Shown: one piece after another, positions 6,502-13,306 of the stretch | Layout: each line of letters starts with the position of its first letter | Numbering within the stretch: position 1 is the stretch's first letter | NCBI GenBank assembly: GCA_003661365.1 | Contig: QMVZ01000020.1 | Span: 1-16,309, forward strand | DNA length: 16,309 nucleotides | Reading direction: 5' to 3' | Origin: Thermoproteota archaeon | GTDB lineage: Archaea > Korarchaeota > Korarchaeia > Korarchaeales > Korarchaeaceae | Made by a program: the position numbers and the translations under genes | The notes under the pieces: generated by a model | Told to the model about the DNA's origin: nothing | The model's database searches: none | What the model saw: the letters and a program-made list of their open reading frames with translations, nothing else

Positions 6502-7845
6502 TTAGATTTTCTCTGGAATCCCTTCCATAATAGGCTCCCAACCGCTTCTTTCAAGCAGTTTCTCAAATACTCGCTGAGCTCTCTTCATAACAACCTCTTC
6601 ATCTATTGTAAGCACTTTTCTTTTGCTCATCACGATCTTACCATCAACTATGACAGTGTCGACATCATTTCCATTAGCAGAGTATACCAACAAAGAGGGA
6701 ATATTATGCAATGGAACCATATGTGGTACCTTTCTCCTTATAATTACCAAGTCTGCCTTTTTACCGACTTCTATACTTCCTACATCTTTTTCTATGCCCA
6801 AAGCTCTTGCTCCATTTATTGTCGCCATCTCCAACACGTCCCAAGCAGATATGGCCTTAGGATCTCGTTCCACCAAAGGCTGCAGTAAAGCTGCAAACTT
6901 CATCTCCTCCAATAAATCCAGATTGTTGTTACTTCCAACGCCATCTGTGCCTAAAGAAACGTTAATTCCTTTTTTAAGCATCTTGGCGACTGGTGAGGCC
7001 CCGTGACCACCTTTCATTTTACAAATCGGATTGTGGTTCACCTTGACATCTTTCTCCTTTAAAAGCTCAATTTCCTCTTCATCAGCAAAGACCACATGAG
7101 CTGCCAGCAATTTTGGGTTGAGAAGTCCTATTCGGTTGAGTAGCCTTATCGGAGTCGTTTCATACTTTTCTTTGACTATCCTCAACTCGGACATACCTTC
7201 AGACAAGTGTATGTGAGCCCTTAGGCCTGTTTCTTCTGATAGCCGCCTTACTTCCTTCAATAGATTTGGACTACAAGTATAAGCAGAGTGTGGGCCAAGC
7301 ATACAAGTTATCCTGCCCTTTGCCTCTCCATCATATTGTTTTGCAAAGTTTAAACTTCCTTCAAGCGTTGTATCTATGCCTCTAGGCCCTCCTTCCTCGA
7401 TTATAGCTTGGGCTAAGGCTGCTCTAATGCAGGATTCCTTAACAGCGTCTACCACAGCATCCATGAAGAAGTAGTGATCCGCAAAGCAGGTGGTTCCTCC
7501 TTTTATCATCTCCAGGCAACCCAATAAGGATCCCCAGTAAACGTCCTCTCTAGTGAGGTTCGATTCTATAGACCACGCCCTGTTAAGCCATTCCATGCCT
7601 GAAACTCCGTCCATCACTCCCCTAAACAAGGTCATTGCCAGATGGGTGTGGGTGTTGATGAGGCCAGGTATTACTATGTGATCAGCTGCATCTATCTCGA
7701 TATCTGATGGATATTCCCTTCTAACGACACTATCTGGTCCCACAGCAGCGATTCTCCCCTCTCTTATAGCAATCGAGGCTTCTTTCAGAATTCTTCGTTC
7801 AGTCATAGGAACTACAATTCCACGTCTGATAAGAATATCAGGCAT
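6502..7845 (-). CDS. 5-methylthioadenosine/S-adenosylhomocysteine (adenosine-type) deaminase, amidohydrolase family
   Basis: A 447-residue amidohydrolase with every expected catalytic element: NTHTH (H66, H68), GPHSAY (H186), HIHLSE (metal H213, catalytic E216), AAHVVF (H250) and LGTDGVGSNNN (metal D301). The C-terminal strand DVDTVIVDGKIV completes the composite beta sandwich. The layout and length match the MTA/SAH deaminase group, whose members deaminate methylthioadenosine, S-adenosylhomocysteine, 5'-deoxyadenosine or adenosine to inosine forms. In the substrate loop it has HNPICKMKGG rather than the commoner HNP-x-SNLKLASG, so the preferred nucleoside may differ. The ATG at 7845 lacks a clear Shine-Dalgarno but has a TATA-like palindrome about 25 nt upstream, suggesting a leaderless message. 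It lies next to and divergent from ribokinase, which fits nucleoside catabolism. The family call is firm and the exact substrate is inferred. Confidence 0.92.
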   Translation of the reverse strand: MPDILIRRGIVVPMTERRILKEASIAIREGRIAAVGPDSVVRREYPSDIEIDAADHIVIPGLINTHTHLAMTLFRGVMDGVSGMEWLNRAWSIESNLTREDVYWGSLLGCLEMIKGGTTCFADHYFFMDAVVDAVKESCIRAALAQAIIEEGGPRGIDTTLEGSLNFAKQYDGEAKGRITCMLGPHSAYTCSPNLLKEVRRLSEETGLRAHIHLSEGMSELRIVKEKYETTPIRLLNRIGLLNPKLLAAHVVFADEEEIELLKEKDVKVNHNPICKMKGGHGASPVAKMLKKGINVSLGTDGVGSNNNLDLLEEMKFAALLQPLVERDPKAISAWDVLEMATINGARALGIEKDVGSIEVGKKADLVIIRRKVPHMVPLHNIPSLLVYSANGNDVDTVIVDGKIVMSKRKVLTIDEEVVMKRAQRVFEKLLERSGWEPIMEGIPEKI

Positions 7846-8013
7846 CCAAATTCCAGCTTTCTAGAAATTAATTAATTTCTTTGATATGCAAGAACTGGCA
7901 TTCAACTTTCTAAAAGAACTTCAAATAAGTTGGAATTTAGGTTGTGCTAAAATTAAGACTCCGTCCTGCAATACTTTTTTGAGTTTTTTTACGAAGGGAA
8001 TATCGGTGGTTCT
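7846..8013. promoter_or_regulatory. Divergent promoter region between amidohydrolase and ribokinase
   Basis: This 168-base region carries the AT palindrome described separately near the amidohydrolase start. On the ribokinase side there are two T runs (about 7974-7980 and 7984-7990) and the ribosome site GGTGGT (8005-8010), 3 nt before the TTG start. I cannot identify a convincing TATA element for ribokinase. TGCTAAAATTAAG near 7946-7958 and AATACTTTTTT near 7972-7980 are candidates. Confidence 0.4.
7863..7880. promoter_or_regulatory. 18-bp perfect palindrome over the presumed TATA box of the amidohydrolase
   Basis: AGAAATTAATTAATTTCT is a perfect inverted repeat. A second, overlapping 10-bp palindrome TTTCTAGAAA occupies 7858-7867. 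The AATTAATT core is centred about 27 nt upstream of the minus-strand ATG at 7845, which is TATA position for a leaderless transcript. It may simply be the core promoter element, or an operator that blocks TBP binding when occupied. Confidence 0.5.
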
Positions 8014-8952
8014 TTGGGTCCGAGGATTGTCATTGTAGGATCTGTCAACATGGATCTTATTGTCAAACTAAGAAAACTCCCAGTGGTTGGAGAAACGGTA
8101 ATTGGCGGGACATTTAAGATGTCTCCAGGAGGGAAGGGGGCAAATCAAGCAGTTGCAGCTGCAAAGCTAGGGGCAGAATCCTACTTCGTTGGGAGAATAG
8201 GCGCAGACGACTTCGGAAAAGCCCTTATGGAGAACTTCAAGAGGACAGGCGTGAACTCAGAATATGTGACAGTAGACAGAGATGCGCACAGCGGAGTTGC
8301 CCTTATAATGGTAGATCAGGCTGGAAAGAACTTGATAGCAGTTGCCTCCGGAGCCAACTCCAAGTGCTCCGTCGAGGATGTTGATAGAGCAAAGGATTTG
8401 ATAGAAAAGGCCTCTGTACTCCTTCTTCAGCTTGAGATTCCTGTAGAAGTAGTTCAACATGCTGCTCTTTTAGCAAAGCAAGGTAGGTCTAAAGTTATTT
8501 TAAATCCAGCCCCTGCAAGGCCTCTCCCTAAGAAGCTGTTTGAACTCATTGATGTGATAGTTCCAAACGAAGTGGAAGCAGAAGTTCTCACAGGAATACC
8601 CGTTAAGGATCTAAGTTCCGCCAGGGAGGCAGGAGAGAAACTTCTAGGATTTGGCACGGAGGCGGTAGTCATAACCCTTGGAGAAAGAGGAGCCCTCCTA
8701 GTGGAGAAGGAAGGCTGTGATCTCGTACCAGGAGTTAGTGTTGAAGCTGTAGATACTACAGGAGCAGGTGATGCCTTCTGTGGAGCTCTTGCTTTCGCAT
8801 TAGCTACAGGAAAAAGCCTAAAGGAGGCTGTTTTTATTGCAAACTGTGCTGGGGCCCTAGCAACAACTAAAATAGGAGCTCAAGAAGCTCTTCCAACTTT
8901 AAAAGAGCTAGAATCTTTTCTTAAGGAGAAGAAACACACCTTACAGGAATAA
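8014..8952 (+). CDS. rbsK: Ribokinase
   Basis: A 312-residue classical ribokinase, phosphorylating D-ribose to ribose 5-phosphate with ATP in the cytoplasm. Visible motifs: GSVNMDL (9-15), GGKGANQA (39-46, ribose-binding PfkB signature 1), a GRIGADDFG loop, NPAPA and PNEVEAE (ATP side), DTTGAGDAF with catalytic D253, and GAQEALPT near the C-terminus, a strong ribokinase marker. Length is normal. The TTG start at 8014 has GGTGGT just upstream, and the MGPRIVIVGSVNMD beginning leaves no room for a later start. Downstream lie a nucleoside phosphorylase and, within the ECF operon, a nucleoside hydrolase. The free ribose released by that hydrolase is the obvious substrate source, since no ribose ABC transporter is visible. 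A side activity on deoxyribose or nucleosides cannot be excluded. Confidence 0.94.
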   Translation: MGPRIVIVGSVNMDLIVKLRKLPVVGETVIGGTFKMSPGGKGANQAVAAAKLGAESYFVGRIGADDFGKALMENFKRTGVNSEYVTVDRDAHSGVALIMVDQAGKNLIAVASGANSKCSVEDVDRAKDLIEKASVLLLQLEIPVEVVQHAALLAKQGRSKVILNPAPARPLPKKLFELIDVIVPNEVEAEVLTGIPVKDLSSAREAGEKLLGFGTEAVVITLGERGALLVEKEGCDLVPGVSVEAVDTTGAGDAFCGALAFALATGKSLKEAVFIANCAGALATTKIGAQEALPTLKELESFLKEKKHTLQE

Positions 8953-9107
8953 TAGATAAAGCACACCATCTAAGTCGAAAAGAATTTTATTAGATAGAAG
9001 ATCGTGGCTATCAATGGAAAATTCCTCTATTTTAGCTTAAAAATAGTTCCGCTCACATTTATTTGTCTTGAACAAGTTTATTAGAATTACGTGACATTCC
9101 AAAAACT
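8953..9107. other. Intergenic region between ribokinase and phosphorylase, with AT hairpin
   Basis: A 155-base gap. An inverted repeat at 9027-9046 (CTATTTT / AAAATAG with a 6-nt loop) could fold as a weak hairpin in the ribokinase 3' end or act as a binding site. A GGAA-AA-TTCC element lies just before it. A TATA-like TTTATTAG (9077-9084) is about 28 nt before the phosphorylase ATG, and no good Shine-Dalgarno precedes that ATG, so the phosphorylase is probably leaderless with its own promoter. Confidence 0.4.
9077..9084 (+). promoter_or_regulatory. Candidate TATA box of the nucleoside phosphorylase
   Basis: TTTATTAG is centred about 28 nt upstream of the ATG at 9108, the spacing expected when an archaeal transcript starts at or near the start codon. 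The bases between have no GGAGG-like ribosome site. The match to the archaeal consensus (TTTAWA) is moderate. Confidence 0.4.
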
Positions 9108-9890
9108 ATGGAAGAGACGCTTCAACCCCACATTCTGTGCAGAAAAGGTGATGTCGCCAAATACGTGTTAATGCCCGGAGATCCGGGAAGAGTATTGAGG
9201 ATAGGCGAGCTTCTAGATGAATATAAGGAGATTGCTTTTAACAGAGAGTTCAGAACTATAACTGGCACGTATAAGGGAACTCGAGTATCAGCCACGTCCT
9301 CGGGAATCGGAGGTCCTAGCACAGCTATAGCTGTTGAAGAACTTGCTAATGTGGGAGCCGAGGTAATAATCCGCGTCGGGAGTTGCGGAGCCCTTCAGCC
9401 AGGGATGAAAATAGGAGACCTAGTCATCTCCCAAGGCGTAGTCAGAGAGGATGGAACTAGTAAGCAGTACGTTCCAATTCAATATCCTGCAGTACCTGAT
9501 CCAGAGGTATATGTGGCCTTGGTTAGGGCGGCAGATTCTCTTAAGGATGAGCTAGACTTCAAATACCGGGTTGGGATAACAAGAAGCGAAGATGCTTTAT
9601 ACTCAAAAGAAATAAGGAAACTAGACCATTTCTGGCACGAAGTAGGAGTTATAGCCGCAGAAATGGAGGCCTCAACACTCTTGACTGTAGGAAGGCTTAG
9701 GGGAATAAAAGCAGGATGCATAATAAACGTGGTTGATGAGTTCGGTGAAGAGCCGGCGGAAGGAATTAGGGAGTATGCAGTCCAAGCAGCCAAAACGAGA
9801 GAAGGTAGAGCGATAAAAGGAGAAAGGAACATGATAAAAGTGGCCTTAGAAGCCATCGTTCTATTGGACAAAGGTGGTTTGATAGTTTAA
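9108..9890 (+). CDS. udp: Nucleoside phosphorylase, uridine phosphorylase-like (PNP/UDP family)
   Basis: A 260-residue PNP/UDP-family phosphorylase, cleaving a nucleoside with phosphate into base plus ribose 1-phosphate. Motifs: VLMPGDPGR (20-28, phosphate-binding arginine), SSGIGGPSTAIAVEEL (64-79, the family signature nearest uridine phosphorylases), IRVGSCGALQ (88-97, phosphate loop) and AAEMEAS (183-189, ribose-hydroxyl-binding glutamate). Length agrees with uridine phosphorylase (about 250) rather than with trimeric PNP (about 270-290). Archaeal members of this clade can act on uridine, inosine, guanosine or methylthioadenosine, so specificity is open. The gene stands between ribokinase and the ECF importer on the same strand, with a probable leaderless promoter and a pyrimidine-rich terminator behind it. 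Ribose 1-phosphate from it would need a mutase or kinase not identified with certainty here; the PfkB proteins are candidates. Confidence 0.88.
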   Translation: MEETLQPHILCRKGDVAKYVLMPGDPGRVLRIGELLDEYKEIAFNREFRTITGTYKGTRVSATSSGIGGPSTAIAVEELANVGAEVIIRVGSCGALQPGMKIGDLVISQGVVREDGTSKQYVPIQYPAVPDPEVYVALVRAADSLKDELDFKYRVGITRSEDALYSKEIRKLDHFWHEVGVIAAEMEASTLLTVGRLRGIKAGCIINVVDEFGEEPAEGIREYAVQAAKTREGRAIKGERNMIKVALEAIVLLDKGGLIV

Positions 9891-9920
9891 CCTTTTACCC
9901 TTTCTACACTCCCCTTTTTT
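9891..9920 (+). terminator. Pyrimidine-rich tract after the phosphorylase, probable terminator
   Basis: Directly after the stop codon the plus strand is almost pure pyrimidine (CCTTTTACCCTTTC, then CCCCTTTTTT). Archaeal RNA polymerase terminates at such U-rich tracts without needing a strong hairpin. Six consecutive T close the tract. Confidence 0.5.
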
Positions 9921-9929
9921 GAAAAAAGG
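9913..9929. repeat. 17-bp inverted repeat ahead of the ECF operon promoter
   Basis: CCTTTTTT-G-AAAAAAGG is a perfect 8+1+8 inverted repeat. It overlaps the terminator tract and ends about 6 bases before the TATA-like element of the ECF operon. A one-base loop cannot fold cleanly in RNA, so beyond being part of the T tract it could be a DNA-level operator for a dimeric regulator. Confidence 0.5.
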
Positions 9930-9933
9930 AAAT

Positions 9934-9946
9934 CTTAATATTATAT
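9934..9946 (+). promoter_or_regulatory. Candidate BRE/TATA promoter of the ECF operon
   Basis: Within GGAAATCTTAATATTATAT the purine-rich GGAAA fits a BRE and the A/T run a TATA box. Transcription would begin near 9967-9972, giving a leader of roughly 20-25 nt with a GAGGA ribosome site (9976-9980) ahead of the ATG at 9993. Confidence 0.5.
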
Positions 9947-9992
9947 CAGATGTCAGGATAGCCAACTGACGAAACGAGGAAGATGATGCGAT

Positions 9993-10583
9993 ATGTCAGA
10001 GAGTAGGGAAGTTGTGCCCACGGGAGCAAAGATAATGGCCATAGTCATGATCCCAGTAATCGCAGGACTTAACTACGTGACGGGAGTCATAGTAGAGACT
10101 CTAAAGCTTCCAATTTGGGGCGACACTTGGGCAACCATGTTAGGAACCCTAATCTCAGGAGTTTGGGTAGGAGCAATAGGTGGTTTTCTCTATAACTTGA
10201 TCATGGCCATGACAGTTTGGGGCCTGCCGGCCTGGATCTGGGGAACGTGCAACATAGCAATAGCCATTTGGTCCTTCATGTTCATGAAACTAGGATGGGA
10301 TGATCTAAAGAAGCCTTGGAAGCTTATTCCGGCCTTCCTCTGGTTGGGATTCATTTACACAATACAGTGCACGGCAATTGGACTTTACATGTTCGGTGCC
10401 GGACCATCAGCAAAACCAACTGCTGTAGTTTACTTTGCGGTTTTAAGTGCAACAGGAAACCAGCTCCTAGCATATTACCTCCAGAATGTGGCTACCGAGC
10501 TAATAGACAAATCAGTCTCTTGGGTCTTAGCTCTAATAGTCGCGAGCAGAGTTCCTAAGCGTTTCATCTTGGCGAAAAGATAA
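9993..10583 (+). CDS. ECF transporter substrate-binding S component (predicted nucleoside specificity)
   Basis: A 196-residue, very hydrophobic protein with about six membrane segments (roughly 11-36, 44-74, 78-100, 108-136, 141-165, 170-187), the size and topology of ECF S components. LPIWGDTWATMLGTLISGVWVGAIGGFLYNLI (start at 39) resembles the conserved helix 2-3 region of several vitamin-type S components (LP-x-x-x-DT-x-G-T-x-x-x-x-x-x-GP-x-x-G). Many tryptophans (residues 42, 46, 58, 76, 81, 83, 93, 102 and others) could line an aromatic binding pocket. It is followed by EcfT, a nucleoside hydrolase and two EcfA genes, which completes a dedicated (group I) ECF importer. I infer a nucleoside ligand from the embedded hydrolase and the surrounding salvage genes. 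The protein itself carries no ligand signature I recognise. GAGGA at 9976-9980 is 12 nt from the ATG, rather long. Confidence 0.82.
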   Translation: MSESREVVPTGAKIMAIVMIPVIAGLNYVTGVIVETLKLPIWGDTWATMLGTLISGVWVGAIGGFLYNLIMAMTVWGLPAWIWGTCNIAIAIWSFMFMKLGWDDLKKPWKLIPAFLWLGFIYTIQCTAIGLYMFGAGPSAKPTAVVYFAVLSATGNQLLAYYLQNVATELIDKSVSWVLALIVASRVPKRFILAKR

Positions 10584-10625
10584 TTGTTATATAAATTCCC
10601 CCTTTCTTCTTTTTTGGTGATGTAG
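10584..10625 (+). promoter_or_regulatory. Internal TATA box plus T-rich tract between ecfS and ecfT
   Basis: The 42-base gap holds TTATATAAAT (10587-10596), the best TATA match in the window, then the pyrimidine tract CCCCCTTTCTTCTTTTTT (10598-10615) and the ribosome site GGTGA (10616-10620) 5 nt before the TTG start of ecfT. The tract may cause partial termination after the S gene. The TATA box would start a new transcript close to the GGTGA, allowing ecfT, the hydrolase and the ecfA genes to be made independently. Confidence 0.5.
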
Positions 10626-11474
10626 TTGAGCGCTGTAGGAAGCTTATTGTTAAAGAGAGCCTATACAGCGGGTAACACTTTCTTCCATCGCCTCGATGGA
10701 AGAACGAAGTTCATCTTCTTCTGGTGGATATCCATAATAGCCTATCTTTTCTATGATTACGTGATCGTCACGATAATAGTTGTAGCTCTTCTCATTCTAG
10801 CCAGAATAGCAAAAATACATAAGCAGATTTATCTGACTGAAGCTGTAATAATAATCCCATGGATACTTGTTGGAATAATAATTCTCTCGCCTTCGGCCGG
10901 CTTTCAGGATAATGAGACGGTTCTTTTTACAATCAAGCTGTTTGGAAGAGAACTGTCTTTCTATTATGAAGGTTTTGCCTATGCAATTACCTGGCCAGCC
11001 AGAATAGGAGTCTGCATTGGTTCTGCTATGCTTTTTTATTTAACTACTCCCTTAGCTGAGATAACCTCGACGATAACAAGGATGAAGATGTCATACAAGC
11101 TTGCATACATGTTTACTGCAGCAGTCCAACTCATTCCGATTCTAGCAGACGAAGTTAGTACAATTTATCAGGCTCAGGTTTCGAGAGGTCTTAAGACCGA
11201 TGTGGGCCTAATAAAAAAGTTCAAGAACTACATAGCTTTGGTAGTTCCTCTTACTCTTTCCTCTCTAAACAAAGTTCAGACTAGGGCTATAACTTTGGAG
11301 TCAAGGGGATTTACCGCTCCCACCAAAAAGACTCCTTTAAAAGAGATAGCTTTCAAGGCTGAGGACTTTATTTTTATGGCGGGGATGGCAGCCCTTACAG
11401 TTCTCGTTATCTACATATACCTGAAGTACGGAAGTTCACCTATCGTCCATCTCAAATATGTGGTAGCGGGATAA
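10626..11474 (+). CDS. ecfT: ECF transporter transmembrane T component
   Basis: A 282-residue EcfT. It opens with TFFHRLDGRTKFIFF (18-32), the conserved H-R-x-D-x-R-T-K motif, has several membrane helices, and carries both short coupling motifs that dock into the ATPase pair: QVSRG (184-188) and ESRGF (225-229), the latter in the usual T-x-A-x-x-x-x-SRG-F context. These confirm an energy-coupling subunit. The TTG start has GGTGA 5 nt upstream. The stop is 2 bases from the nucleoside hydrolase ATG. It would link the S component to the EcfA/EcfA' pair in the cytoplasmic membrane. Because the operon has its own S gene, the module is probably dedicated, although EcfT could also serve other S proteins elsewhere in the genome. 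Confidence 0.92.
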   Translation: MSAVGSLLLKRAYTAGNTFFHRLDGRTKFIFFWWISIIAYLFYDYVIVTIIVVALLILARIAKIHKQIYLTEAVIIIPWILVGIIILSPSAGFQDNETVLFTIKLFGRELSFYYEGFAYAITWPARIGVCIGSAMLFYLTTPLAEITSTITRMKMSYKLAYMFTAAVQLIPILADEVSTIYQAQVSRGLKTDVGLIKKFKNYIALVVPLTLSSLNKVQTRAITLESRGFTAPTKKTPLKEIAFKAEDFIFMAGMAALTVLVIYIYLKYGSSPIVHLKYVVAG

Positions 11475-11476
11475 AC

Positions 11477-12427
11477 ATGAGAAAGAAAGTAATTTTAGAC
11501 ATGGATCCTGGGATAGATGATGCTATTGCCATATTACTTGCCTGTAGATCTCCTGAATTAGAGATCTTGGGCATCACAACGGTTGGAGGCAATGTTCCTC
11601 TCGAGTTGACGACAAAGAACGCCCTCAGAATGCTTGAATTTGTAGGAGCTGAGAATATTCCTGTGTACGCTGGAATGAGAGGACCTATCTTCGGGGAACT
11701 CAGGACAGCGGAGTTCGTTCACGGTCAAGATGGCATTGGGGATGTGAACCTCCCTGAGCCAAGTAAGAAACCAGCTAAAGGTCACGCTGTGGATTTCATA
11801 AGGAAGGAAGTCATGGAAAAAAATCCTAGTGAAATAAGTATTGTAGCAACAGGGCCTCTGAGCAATGTGGCCATGGCCCTGCTTCTCGAACCTGAAATTG
11901 CTCGCAGGCTTTCCTCAATAGTCATAATGGGTGGAGCTTATGCCACTACTCCTTGGGGATACGGAAACGAGAGTCCGAGAGCTGAATTCAATATCGCAAC
12001 AGATCCTTTAGCAGCAAAAATAGTCTTTAACTCAGGGGCAGAGATCTATGCATTTGGCCTCGACGTTACTATGAGACCTGACGCAGGGATAAGCAAAAAT
12101 CATTACGAGGAGATAGGAAGAGCTGGAACTAAGACCGGAGACCTAATTCACAAGATGCTCAGGAGATTTGTTCATCTTATTGAACCAGTTCCCATGCACG
12201 ATCCAATGGCTCTTGCATACACTATAAAGCCAGAAATATTCAAATTTAGAAGGCTTCACGTGGATGTAGAGGTGTGCGGCACCTTAACTAGGGGTGAAAC
12301 CTTAGCAGACCTTAGAGAGTGGCTTCCAGAGTCCTTTAAGAAGCCAGCAAATGCCAACATTTGTGTTGATCTTGATGGTAAGGCCTTCATTGATCTCCTA
12401 ATCTCTAGGGTTGTTTATGGGAGATAG
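11477..12427 (+). CDS. Ribonucleoside hydrolase (inosine-uridine preferring family)
   Basis: A 316-residue IUNH-family hydrolase, splitting nucleosides into base and free ribose with a bound calcium ion. LDMDPGIDDA (7-16) holds the metal aspartates D10, D14 and D15; VHGQDGIGD (81-89), T125 in VATGPLSN, AEFNIATDP (169-177) and PMHDPMA (239-245) complete the site, with D242 as last metal ligand and H241 as the usual group I leaving-group acid. To my knowledge these numbers coincide with those of the Crithidia enzyme. The full length and all catalytic residues suggest an active, broad or inosine/uridine-type enzyme; pyrimidine versus purine preference is not readable. It lies inside the ECF operon, 2 bases after ecfT and 24 bases before ecfA, which links the importer to nucleosides. 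Its ribose would feed the ribokinase at 8014-8952. No signal peptide is seen, so it acts in the cytoplasm. Confidence 0.93.
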   Translation: MRKKVILDMDPGIDDAIAILLACRSPELEILGITTVGGNVPLELTTKNALRMLEFVGAENIPVYAGMRGPIFGELRTAEFVHGQDGIGDVNLPEPSKKPAKGHAVDFIRKEVMEKNPSEISIVATGPLSNVAMALLLEPEIARRLSSIVIMGGAYATTPWGYGNESPRAEFNIATDPLAAKIVFNSGAEIYAFGLDVTMRPDAGISKNHYEEIGRAGTKTGDLIHKMLRRFVHLIEPVPMHDPMALAYTIKPEIFKFRRLHVDVEVCGTLTRGETLADLREWLPESFKKPANANICVDLDGKAFIDLLISRVVYGR

Positions 12428-12451
12428 CTAGATCGAGAGAGGCGATGAGAA

Positions 12452-13306
12452 TTGGAGGAATACCCAGTAATTGTTGAGGATGTTACTTATTCTTACCCTA
12501 CAAGGGAGAATGTGCTCAAGCACATCTCCTTCAAAGTCAAGAAAGGGGAAGTCTTAGGGATAATAGGCCCAAATGGAGCTGGAAAAACAACCCTGTGCCT
12601 TTCTTTGAACGGAATTGTGCCACAGTTCTTTGGAGGAAGGATGTCCGGCAAAGTAATAGTTGCAGAGATGAATACCTTTGAGCACACTATAGCAGAGCTT
12701 TCGACTAAGGTAGGAATTGTGTTTCAAGATCCACTTGACCAACTATCGGGGATCGCAACCACTCTAGAGGAGGAAGTAGCATTCGGCCTTGCTATGCTAG
12801 GATTTCCTAAGGAAGAAATAGATAAGAGGGTTGAGGAAGCAATTGAGACGGTTGGGCTTAAAGGCTTGGAAGGAAGATCGCCCTATGAACTCTCTGGAGG
12901 GCAACAACAGAGGCTAGCTATAGCTACGGTCTTAGCTGTAAAGCCAGAGATACTAGTGCTTGATGAGCCCACAGCTCAGCTCGATCCGATAGGGAAGTTT
13001 GAGGTCTTTGAAACAATAAAAGAACTCGCGGCCGGTGGTCAAACCATTATCGTAGCCGAACACGAAATAGAGGAGCTCGCAACATTTGCAGACGAAATAA
13101 TAGCCCTCTATGACGGAGAAATGGTCTTAAAAGGCGAGGGGAAGAAAGTCCTTTCAAGTGTGGAGAGGCTGAAGGAAATTGGGGTGGATCCCCCCTCCGT
13201 AACAGAACTAACACATCTTCTAAGAAATGAGCTCGAGATATCTCAAGATGAATACCCAATAACACTAGATGAGGCGATAAAGCTCTATGGGGAGGTGCTA
13301 AAGTGA
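12452..13306 (+). CDS. ecfA1: ECF transporter ATPase EcfA (first, consensus signature)
   Basis: A 284-residue ABC ATPase of the ECF (CbiO-like) class: Walker A GPNGAGKTT (39-47), Q-loop VFQDP (Q92), signature ELSGGQQQR (146-154), Walker B ILVLDEPT (167-174, catalytic E172) and switch histidine H204. The C-terminal tail of about 60 residues is typical for EcfA. The start is TTG at 12452 with GAGAGAGGCGATG shortly before it; the N-terminus YPVIVEDVTYSYP aligns with the family, so no later start is needed. The stop overlaps the next gene's start (TGATG), showing translational coupling and one-to-one production of the two ATPases. It powers the predicted nucleoside importer together with its partner. 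Confidence 0.93.
   Translation: MEEYPVIVEDVTYSYPTRENVLKHISFKVKKGEVLGIIGPNGAGKTTLCLSLNGIVPQFFGGRMSGKVIVAEMNTFEHTIAELSTKVGIVFQDPLDQLSGIATTLEEEVAFGLAMLGFPKEEIDKRVEEAIETVGLKGLEGRSPYELSGGQQQRLAIATVLAVKPEILVLDEPTAQLDPIGKFEVFETIKELAAGGQTIIVAEHEIEELATFADEIIALYDGEMVLKGEGKKVLSSVERLKEIGVDPPSVTELTHLLRNELEISQDEYPITLDEAIKLYGEVLK

Noticed and set aside
9027..9046. Hairpin CTATTTT/AAAATAG as an intrinsic terminator or riboswitch part
   Set aside because: The stem is almost all A-U with no T tract after it, and there is no conserved aptamer-like structure around it; noted only in the intergenic entry.
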